64,000 nt of DNA from Cylindrotheca closterium (taxonomy: Eukaryota; Bacillariophyta; Bacillariophyceae; Bacillariales; Bacillariaceae): the NCBI GenBank assembly GCA_933822405.4, contig CAKOGP040002036.1, positions 64,636-128,635 of the forward strand, in the 5' to 3' direction. Positions 55,805 through 64,000 of the stretch are shown here, piece by piece. The first letter of the stretch is position 1. Every line of letters starts with the position of its first letter. The notes beneath the pieces are model-generated. The model was not told the origin of the DNA and made no database searches. It was given only the letters and a program-made list of their open reading frames with translations. A program made the translations under genes and the position numbers.

Positions 55805-57502
55805 CATGGAACGTATGATTTATTCCATTCTCTCCCATTATATTATTCTCCCATCTGATTCCAAGGAATATTTATAAATGTTCTTGCCAATAATATTTTA
55901 AAGCCAGACGAGTATCCCTGCACAATAATTGTAGGAGATCAATAGTAAATATAGTGATGATTCTAATCAACCGTACCGTACCGGTATTGACAGGCATATA
56001 CGGTAGTGTCAATAATAAGCATACCATCCATATCGGCAAACGGTGTACCTGTAGTAGGTTATGTGATGGATTTCGATATGTCTGACGCTACAGTATTATA
56101 TTGATGATTGTATCAATAAAAATGCAATATACGACATTCATTATTGCCAAGGGTCTGACTTGTTGTTGTTGGATGAATGACTGAATGAATGAATGAATGA
56201 CTGATTGATTGAATGAATGAAGGTTTATTATTATATTATTATATGAATATGCATGCATACCGTACGATGATCGATCCGATATCCTCATCACCGTTTCGAT
56301 ATGGTTCATGATGATCATCGTCCTCATCCAATCTCAGAGAGTCTTGGTAGAGTTCGTTCTATACTCCATTCGACTTATCGCATATACTCACTCTTGAATT
56401 GCCGCGTCGTTATTATTCAAATATTTTTGCAATCATGTATTTATAAAACGTTGCATCATCAATATAATGACTCGATATCTTTCTTGTTCTTGTTCTTATT
56501 CTTGTTGTTGTTGTAGTACTGTAGAACGGCAGCACTCGACTGAGCGCTCGTGAGTACTTGTACATCCAATCGCATTCAGTTAGATTCATTCTTGAATATA
56601 TGATGGATGAATCATCATCGTTACGATTTTTTTATATCATCGTTGTTTTAATCCTCTAGAAACCATGCAAGAAGAATGAATGAAAGCATTCCAGGTCAGT
56701 TCCATTTTTTGTTTGTTTGTTTGAAAAGCCATTACGACAATAGCGACCAGACAAGAAAATAATCCAACCAACCTTTTTCTTTCTTGTTCATCTTCTTCCC
56801 CAACAACAACATCTTTTTATTGACCGGCACAATATGTCAACAATGTTGAGTTCCTTTCGCATATACCGGTATACACACATAACGGCATCCTTTTCTTCAT
56901 AATCATCATATGACATATGATTGTTGATACCAACATACCAACTAGTAAAATGCAGATGAGACGATGCGGAACCACCACCCCCAAAAATGGCATATGATCG
57001 ATCGATCAATCCCAACATCATATTGACACTCATTATTATTTCTTCTGGAAAAAATGACAATGACAATGACAATGACGACCGACGACCGACGAGTATAATA
57101 TACACTCGAGCTGTATATTCCAGCATATATGTCATCGCATCGATATTCGTCGGTCGTTCTCAGAAAGAAGCTACACAAGTACTACGAACCAATGTTTTTT
57201 ATGATGTCGCCAAATTTGTGGCAGCCCTTCATCCACAATCCCATGGTACCTTTCGCGAGGAATGACTGTTGGAATCATGAACCGTCTTGAACGGATATTA
57301 TTTGAAATCTCATTGCCTTTTTTTTTGTGGAACCATATTGCAATAAAAAATGATAATGATAATGATATCTACCGGTATACGATATATATAGTAACTTTCA
57401 ATAAGGAACGCATCACGCATCGCACTTATTTTTTTCTGTGGTTTGTTCATCAAATAAACTTGTTGAGATCAATCATCAAACAAACAAACAAACAAACAAC
57501 TC
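51812..57502. other. long gene-free region
   Basis: In 5.7 kb I find no supported gene. Simple repeats are frequent: CGATCGAT words near 53070-53310, (TAC)n near 53714-53743, (AGC)n near 54184-54203, (ATTC)n near 55728-55745, (AGT)n near 55768-55805, (GAAT)n near 56183-56220 and a CAAA run near 57478-57498. Palindromic ACCGGT words recur (55556, 55980, 56867, 57371). The last 240 bp should hold the promoter for the gene at 57503. Confidence 0.5.
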
Positions 57503-59033
57503 ATGACGTTCCTATCACCATCCTTCAAGAAGGGACTATTATTGAAACCATTCAAGAAGAGGGGACAATTCAAGAAGAATCACTTCAAGGAAGATTTGGA
57601 ATCATCCATCAATAAGGATCTTTCTTCTTCGTCGTCGTCGTCGTCGTCGTCTTTGTCTATCGGAACGATTGAAAAAGATCATGATGATGATTCTAGTCTC
57701 GAGGATCCTGGCAACGACGAAGTTGTTCTTGATACAGAACAACAACTACAACAAAAACAACAAAAACAACAAGCAGAAGCCGAAGTACAACCAAATGTGG
57801 AATACTCTTCCGTCTTGGTGGAAAACCACCATTTGGACGATCAACCCGTCGAAACCGAATTGGTCTTGACCACGACTACTACCTACACTCATTCCAATGA
57901 TCTTGACGAAGAGCAACTATTCCGCATGCAACTACAGTCACAAGAAGACGAAGAGGAGGAAGAAGAAGAAGGTTCCAGCATTGCCCAATATTATACTTCT
58001 GTCCAATGTCCTTCCTTGGACGTCACCTCTGATGATACCGAAGTCATTCTCAATACCAACAATGTTTCACGATTCCTTGCCCGATGCACTTCTGTCCAAT
58101 CTTCCACTTCTTTTTCTTCTTCTTCTTCTTCTTCATTGGACGAGGTCAACACTACAGAAGTCATTCTCAATACCCAAGATGTCTCACGCTGTACTTCCGT
58201 CTTGATTGAAGAGGAAGGACACAATCATCACAACAATTACAAGCCCTCCGGAACCGAAATGGTACTCACGAAAGCACGAATGATGGTGATGATGATAGAG
58301 GGTACTACTCCTACTACTCCTACTACTCCTACTCCTACTAGTATTCAAGAAGAAGACCACCAAGACAAACAAAAAGAAGAAGAAGCAAGCATGCCTGAAG
58401 TGATTCCGCCCTCGGAAGATGACTTTATTGTGGTCCTTTCCGATCATCATCATCATCATCCTCATCATCATTATCATCAGCAGCATGACCACAACAACAA
58501 CTACAACAATAAGGAGGAGGAAGAAGAAGAAATCAAGAATGTCCAAGAAGAACCTACTACTATTAACAATACTCCACAAGACACGACCACGACCGCCATC
58601 ATTGTTGACCATGACGATGATGATGATGATGATAATGATGATGACAATGTGTCAGTCTCGTTGCTTTCCTTTTGCAACCACCACATGGCCAAGAAGCACC
58701 AAACGGAACAAGAAGAAGAAGAAAAAGCATCATCGTTCATGGGACAAGAATCTACTACTACTACTACTGTTCCACAAGACATTATTGATCATGAGGATAA
58801 TGTGTCCGTCTCGTTACTGTCCTATCATATGAATGCCAACTACAAGAATCATCCTGTTCCCCTACAAGAAGATGAAGAAGAAAAAGAAGCCGACAATGTA
58901 TCCGTATCTCTATTGTCCTTTCTTCAGAACAATGACTACAGTGACAATACTAATAATGATACGGTCCATCATCGTCATCATCATCATCATCATGAGGAAC
59001 AAAAGAATGTTCACCGGGGACGCACAATCGTCC

Positions 59034-59070
<37 letters not shown>

Positions 59071-59794
59071 GTCGTTTGCCACTCGCTTTTATGGGCAGAG
59101 GAGCGCCAGTACTACTACTACTACTACTACTAATGCTACGAATCCTTGGAGAGGAGAAAGCAAGGAAGAAGAAGAAGAAGAAGAGCAGTACCATGATAAT
59201 CATTATGATCATCATGACTATGATTACGATTCCACACGACCAGTATTTGATACCATCACCCAACGGGCACATTCGGAACAAGAAGCCAGTGCAATGGCCT
59301 ATGACCAAACGCCAAGCATCTTGTCCTTTACCACCTTTCAAAATGACTTGTGGATCAAAATGATTCATTATGGTGGTGGTGGTGGTGGTGGAAGAACTGC
59401 AGGAGGAGGGAGCAATCATCCTTCGGAAGAAAGAACCGAGGAACAAAAAGACAACGACGATTCCAGCAGTGTCGATGCGACTCAAACACTTGGACAAACG
59501 ACGATTGGTTCTGAATCGACTGGTATCACTACTACCACGGTTCATCGTGCAGGTGCAGAAGCAGTAAATCCCTTTACTCTCTTGTGCACTGCCTTGGAAG
59601 ATGAGGTTGCTCACAGCAGTCAAGAATTGCAATCCATGTTGACCCAAGCTTTGGATGATTCTGATTATTCTCCCTCGTCGTTATTGGCTCAATTGGTGAC
59701 CAATAATAACAATTGGTTGCAACAAAAGGCATTGAGGGCTGGCATTCCCAAGAACGACTTTGAACGAATCATGGCGGACTTGTTGTTTCTATGA
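57503..59794 (+). CDS. disordered repeat-motif protein, function unknown
   Basis: Intronless, 763 residues. The start MTFLSPSFKKGLLLKPFKK is basic and amphipathic. The body is low complexity (Ser, Glu, His, Asn and Asp runs) interrupted by two families of short conserved motifs. One is TEVILNT-x(2)-VSR with related DEVVLDTE, TELVLTT and TEMVLTK, five in all (about residues 72-250). The other is DNVSVSLLS[FY], three copies (about residues 380-465). The C-terminal 80 residues look ordered and helical: NPFTLLCTALEDEVAHSS, LLAQLVTNNNNWLQQKALRAGIPKNDFERIMADLLFL read in two parts. No signal peptide or span is present. Conserved motifs among fast-evolving linkers suggest repeated docking sites for one partner. 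Confidence 0.75.
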
Positions 59795-60548
59795 ACATTA
59801 ACTTGTTGATTGATGGAACGAACGAATGATAGTGGTAAGCATGTTCTTGGCAGGCTGCTGGAATTTTAAAAAAATGTGTGAGTGTGTGGTGTTTTTTACA
59901 TTTGTCGCTCAATCTTTGATTCTTGTTGTTCCAAGAAGAATGAGAAGCAGGTCCTATTCCTTCCTTCCTTCCTTCCTGCCCGCCAAACACCATCATTGAG
60001 AATACAGTACACATACAAAACATTACCATTCCATGGTTTCATTCATAAAATAGATTAGGGACAATTGATTATTGTTTAGTCCTATATACATTTGCATTGT
60101 ACAGACTTATAATTATACGGTATCCTATTGTTGCCTACCGGCATCAGTATCGGTTCTCAATATGATATACTGTATGCGTTGAGTTTTGATTATCCAACGA
60201 ATGGTCATGCCCCCTCCCACGACGGGTGACTGGTAATTCCCGCTATACCGACCGGCCAGCGCGATTTTTTGAACTTGCTGCGAATTGTTTGGAAGTAGGA
60301 AATCTACGTAGCTGACTCATTCTGACGTTTGGGGGTTCTGAAAGAGTGGGTGTTTTTGAAAATAACTCTTACGAGTATAATATTCGTATCATCGACAAAT
60401 CATCAATTTTGAGAAGACGAGAAGGAATCTAAGACACAACTGCAATTGCTATTGCAAGACTATACTGTACTGTGCCTGTCTTTCACACCCTTTTGTTTCA
60501 ATTAATTACATTGCGTTACATTACATTATTATACATTTTGCATTGAGA
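59795..60548. promoter_or_regulatory. intergenic, probable promoter of the transglutaminase-like gene
   Basis: A 754-bp spacer between two plus-strand genes. A CTTCCTTCC run lies near 59960. No tRNA or frame is seen. An in-frame TTG at 60543 precedes the ATG at 60549. Confidence 0.4.
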
Positions 60549-63500
60549 ATGAAGATGAGAACAAGAACCTCAAGCACTAGCACAAGCACAAGCACAAGCA
60601 CACAACAATGGCAATGGCAATGGCAATGGAAATGGCTTTTGATTCTTCTGTGGCAGTCTTCCAACTTATCCCAAGCGTTGACTCCATTGGAAGCCAAGAG
60701 CATGTCTGCCAAAGTCGTCATTAGCAGCGGGGTGGAATTCCAATCCTCGGTCCCGCCCATTCCCGGTGTCTTGCCCGCCGCAGAGGTTCCAGATGTATCT
60801 TCGGTTCTGGCCACGCTGACATCCTTTCCACGAGAATCCTTTCATCAAAAGGTCCAAAACGTCGACGTGACGGGCAATCCGCAACCCGAAGCGGTCACGA
60901 GAGACGAATTCAACAATTTGCAATTGTATTGGACCAAGCCAAACACTCCCATTTGTAGTTTCCAATTGCAAGCGACGGTCAATTGCAATTCCAACATTTT
61001 GCCCATTCATCAAAAGATTCCATTTCCCATTTCCGAGGATATTTTGCCGCCCGACATTGTCAATGATTTTCTCAAGATTACCGAAATTGCCAATCAAAAT
61101 GCCCAAATTCAACAAATTGCGCATTCCATTACGAATGCCGCTAGTCAAGGAGACATGGACAATTCCGATTTGTATCACGTGGTCTTTGCCATTGCCGATT
61201 GGGTCCAAACCAACATCAAGTATGACAAGAATGCCATGAAGACGACGAAGAAGAAGAACCCCTCCAAGGCGATTGGTATTTGCAAATCGGCCACGGAAAC
61301 CTTGCGCACAGGAGTGGGCAAATGCGACGAACTGTCCGCGCTCTTTGTCAGTTTGAATCGGGCCTTGGGAATTCCGGCACGATTCGTCACGGGATATGCC
61401 TACACGAACATTCCCATTGGCAACAGCGAAGAAGAAAATTGGGGAGGACATGCCTGGGCCGAAGTTTACTTTCCAGGAATTGGATGGGTACCCTTTGATG
61501 TGGCCTATGGAGAATATGGATATCTCAGTGCGGGGCATGTCATGCTGTCCACTTCGGACGATGCAGCCGACAACACCAACGTCCATTATCATGCCCAAGG
61601 ATTTGATTTTACCATTACCCCCCGGATTATTGATATTTCCGTGACTCCGGACGAACTAATAACACAAGGAGCGGAAGATTGGGGAGACTTGCAAAAAACA
61701 TCTTCCGCCCAAGACGTTCAAGTCTCACTCGAGGCGCCACCCCAAGAAGCACCACATGCTGGAATTGGAGAAGTCATTCGACTCTTGTGCACCTTGACCA
61801 ATCCGCATGATTATTATGTCTGTACTAGACTCGATATTGCCAATACACAAGATACTACCTTGTTGGACGAACTATCCGATCATGTCTTGTTGAATCCCAA
61901 ACAAACCAAACAAATTCCATTGGCCTTTCAAGTGGACCCTAATCTTCAAAAGGGTTATGCCTACGAATTCCCATTTTCCGTTGCTTCTGGAGCCCAAGAG
62001 GCACGAACCACGATCATGGTCAAGGATCAAGCCGATTCTAGACAAAAACAGATTCAAGGAATGAAGATGCAATGGGAGAATCCGGCACGAAGACCTTATT
62101 ATGACAATAATAATAATAATGATCCACGGGGTCCGCAACAACAGCCACCGTATAATGGTGGATACTACGATGGACGGGATAGTGGAAGTACTGGAAATAC
62201 GGCTGGCGATTGGTGGGGCGAAGCTGGTGGAAAGAGCATGTTCATGAGCAACCAACCAAGACAACCAACTCCAGAAGATTGGAAACGAGCCGAACAAGGA
62301 GGAGGAGGAGGAAGTTATCGTGGTGGTGTTGGCGGACCACAGCAGCAGCAAGGCAATATTCCAGGATATCCAGGACCAGGAGGAGCAAACATTGATCCGA
62401 GAGTAGTAGGAGGACTAGGAGGAGGACGAGGATACCAACCAAATGACCGAGGAGGATTTGGTCCACCACCACCACCTGAATATGATATGTATCAACCGTC
62501 CAATCAATGGAATCCAAATCAAGCCATGAATCGAGGCCCCTCCAATAATAGTTTTGGTGGACCAGGAAGCCGAGGTCCGGCCACGAATAGTTTTGGCACA
62601 AATAGTTTTGGAGTACAACCGCCACCACCACCAATGAATAACAATCTAGGAGGACCAGGCCTAGGAGGGGTCAACAGCTTCCAGCAACAACAGCAGCAGC
62701 AGCCACCAATGAATCCCCGTCCAACCACCGCACCGTCCAATTCGCGAGATGCCGATTGGTTTGAAAAGGCAGGCGAAACAATCTATGATAGTAGCAATGG
62801 ATGGTGGAACAAGGAAAAAAGAGAAGGAAACAAGGTGGTTCGTGATTATGAAAAGACCTATGTTGATAATACCAACAAGCAACCACCACTACAACAACAG
62901 GGGGATACCACTTGGTCCATGGGCCCAAAAGGAAGAGTGGATGACACCAGAGGAGCAGGTCGAGTTGGAGGAGGCTATGCTGATAGCAGTGGTGGTGCCA
63001 CTCGTGGTCCATCTTCCTATGGCACGGCACGAGGATACGACAATCCCACTCCTGGCATCCAGAATCCACAACGATTTGAAAATCCCAATCGATACGACAA
63101 TAATGTGTACAAGGGACAGCCGCCGCAACAACCCGGTCAATATGGTGGTGGTGGTGGGGGTGGTCCTCCCAATATGCAACAAGGATATTCCAGCTACGGT
63201 GGTGGTCAAGCTCCAGCAGATGGAGGAGCATGGAGAGGCGATGACAATGCCCGAAAGAATTTTTCCAATGAATGGCAGCGCAATGATTTATTGGGTCGGA
63301 GTCGAGAAAAGTACCTACAAGGGCAAATGGGGAATCAACAACCTCCACCTCCACCAGGTTTTGGTGGTGGTGGTGGACCATATGATCCATATGGTCCACC
63401 ACCGCCTCCTGGAATGATGGGGGATCCCTACTATCCACAAGGACAAGGAGATTATCGAAATGATCCTCGCATGATGGGAGGCCAGCAACAACAACAACAG

Positions 63501-63602
63501 CAGCAGCAGGGACGACAAAACTACGACGGGCGGGGCAATCCAAGCGCTGGTAGTAGCTATTATGGGAATGCGGACAGTCAGACATGGTGGGACGACAAAT
63601 AA
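60549..63602 (+). CDS. secreted transglutaminase-like enzyme with Gly/Pro/Gln/Tyr-rich tail
   Basis: Intronless, 1017 residues. The N-terminus is a Ser-Thr and Gln-Trp ladder (TSTSTSTQQWQWQWQWKW) leading into a hydrophobic signal or anchor (LLILLWQSSNLSQA). Residues about 40-400 carry the enzyme. The transglutaminase-core triad is visible as C259 (GKCDEL), H301 (GHAWAEV) and D317 (PFDVAYG), with normal spacing. Residues about 400-510 look like a beta domain. From about 515 to the end (about 500 residues) the chain is Gly, Pro, Gln, Asn and Tyr-rich, with repeated Trp islands (DWWGEAGGKS, DWFEKAGETIYD, GWWNKEKREGN, TWWDDK). Related domains act as transglutaminases or as proteases. A cell-surface cross-linker that may act on its own Gln/Lys-rich tail is inferred. 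Confidence 0.88.
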   Translation: MKMRTRTSSTSTSTSTSTQQWQWQWQWKWLLILLWQSSNLSQALTPLEAKSMSAKVVISSGVEFQSSVPPIPGVLPAAEVPDVSSVLATLTSFPRESFHQKVQNVDVTGNPQPEAVTRDEFNNLQLYWTKPNTPICSFQLQATVNCNSNILPIHQKIPFPISEDILPPDIVNDFLKITEIANQNAQIQQIAHSITNAASQGDMDNSDLYHVVFAIADWVQTNIKYDKNAMKTTKKKNPSKAIGICKSATETLRTGVGKCDELSALFVSLNRALGIPARFVTGYAYTNIPIGNSEEENWGGHAWAEVYFPGIGWVPFDVAYGEYGYLSAGHVMLSTSDDAADNTNVHYHAQGFDFTITPRIIDISVTPDELITQGAEDWGDLQKTSSAQDVQVSLEAPPQEAPHAGIGEVIRLLCTLTNPHDYYVCTRLDIANTQDTTLLDELSDHVLLNPKQTKQIPLAFQVDPNLQKGYAYEFPFSVASGAQEARTTIMVKDQADSRQKQIQGMKMQWENPARRPYYDNNNNNDPRGPQQQPPYNGGYYDGRDSGSTGNTAGDWWGEAGGKSMFMSNQPRQPTPEDWKRAEQGGGGGSYRGGVGGPQQQQGNIPGYPGPGGANIDPRVVGGLGGGRGYQPNDRGGFGPPPPPEYDMYQPSNQWNPNQAMNRGPSNNSFGGPGSRGPATNSFGTNSFGVQPPPPPMNNNLGGPGLGGVNSFQQQQQQQPPMNPRPTTAPSNSRDADWFEKAGETIYDSSNGWWNKEKREGNKVVRDYEKTYVDNTNKQPPLQQQGDTTWSMGPKGRVDDTRGAGRVGGGYADSSGGATRGPSSYGTARGYDNPTPGIQNPQRFENPNRYDNNVYKGQPPQQPGQYGGGGGGGPPNMQQGYSSYGGGQAPADGGAWRGDDNARKNFSNEWQRNDLLGRSREKYLQGQMGNQQPPPPPGFGGGGGPYDPYGPPPPPGMMGDPYYPQGQGDYRNDPRMMGGQQQQQQQQQGRQNYDGRGNPSAGSSYYGNADSQTWWDDK

Positions 63603-64000
63603 AGAACCGCAACAACCACAAGGTACAAGGTATTAGGTATTAGGTCGTGTCCAATCGTGTCCAATACGATCAACAAGCTACATACTACTACTACTACTAC
63701 TACCACCCTTTCCAGCATGTGCTGATATGATGTGATGATGAGCGACCGAGGTGATGTAGAATAATATTATATATATAATGTAATCAATCCATTTTGTGAA
63801 ACTTCGGCTTCTATTTTTGGATTAATTGATGATTGATTTGTTACTACCTATGGCGTTGCAGCTGGGACAGTGTATGTTGTAAACAACAGTATGTTTCAAT
63901 TCAGATCTTAGTTCTTCTGTTGAAAAATGTTACAGAAGGCTCGGACAGCATAAACAAACCCGGTTGTGCGCCACATCCAGATCGTCATTGACATGCAATT
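63603..64000. other. 3' flank of the transglutaminase-like gene
   Basis: The final 398 bp are A/T-rich with a (TAC)n run near 63683-63702 and an ATATATATA tract near 63766. No feature is called. Confidence 0.45.

Noticed and set aside
58910..59647. 245-codon minus-strand frame with a Val run and hydrophobic stretches
   Set aside because: It is antisense to runs of Asn/Thr/His codons in the 57503 gene. The apparent membrane helices are repeat artefacts.
62671..63621. 316-codon minus-strand frame
   Set aside because: It is antisense to the Gly/Pro/Gln-rich tail of the transglutaminase-like gene, with no independent coding signal.

Overview
The window reads as nuclear DNA of a diatom, most likely a raphid pennate such as Seminavis. 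I infer this from the protein families and not from any marker gene. The genes are widely spaced and either intronless or carry one short GT-AG intron (about 90-320 nt). They encode many low-complexity proteins, DUF285/BspA-type repeats on a Pro/Ser/Thr stalk, GDPH/VWD secreted proteins, small KIX proteins and a silaffin-like peptide. A run of 10 N (41295-41304) shows it is an assembled scaffold. No rRNA, recognisable tRNA, CRISPR, reverse transcriptase or transposase gene was seen.

Layout. 0.5-9.5 kb: a single-pass membrane protein with an RS-rich tail (-), an ankyrin protein (+), a kinase with cyclic-nucleotide-binding and EF-hand domains (-), and a small KIX protein (+). 9.5-20.6 kb: a region of broken membrane-protein frames, a 1230-residue membrane protein ending in DUF285 repeats, a 1.7-kb stretch bounded by a short inverted repeat, a second KIX gene and a type II-like membrane protein. 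21-38 kb: a repeat-rich segment that looks like an old inverted duplication. Each arm carries a fold-back MITE-like element, an array of roughly 200-bp units and a GDPH/VWD gene. Between the arms lie a gene with the diatom REY/GDNP motif, a VOC/glyoxalase gene, a TGATCA-rich region and a possible plastid-targeted poly-Q protein. 38.7-51.8 kb: a sulfotransferase-like type I membrane protein, a short unknown gene, two neighbouring membrane proteins with Asp-rich tails, two disordered proteins and a silaffin-like peptide. 51.8-57.5 kb: no gene seen. 57.5-63.6 kb: a repeat-motif disordered protein and a secreted transglutaminase-like enzyme with a Gly/Pro/Gln/Tyr-rich tail.

The main discovery candidate is an ectodomain I cannot assign to a named family. 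It occurs five times in four genes (486-3050, 11754-15535 twice, 42777-43877, 44389-46335). Its signature is a PP-x(3)-EC-like start, a central Leu-Pro-Leu-Leu-x-Gly-Cys-like core and a later Cys pair. Each protein has a basic or charged cytoplasmic N-terminus, one membrane span, the domain, and then a Pro/Ser/Thr stalk or an Asp-rich tail. With the GDPH/VWD proteins, the DUF285 repeats, the silaffin-like peptide and the transglutaminase, the window is rich in proteins expected at the cell wall, silicalemma or adhesive surface. That shared role is an inference.
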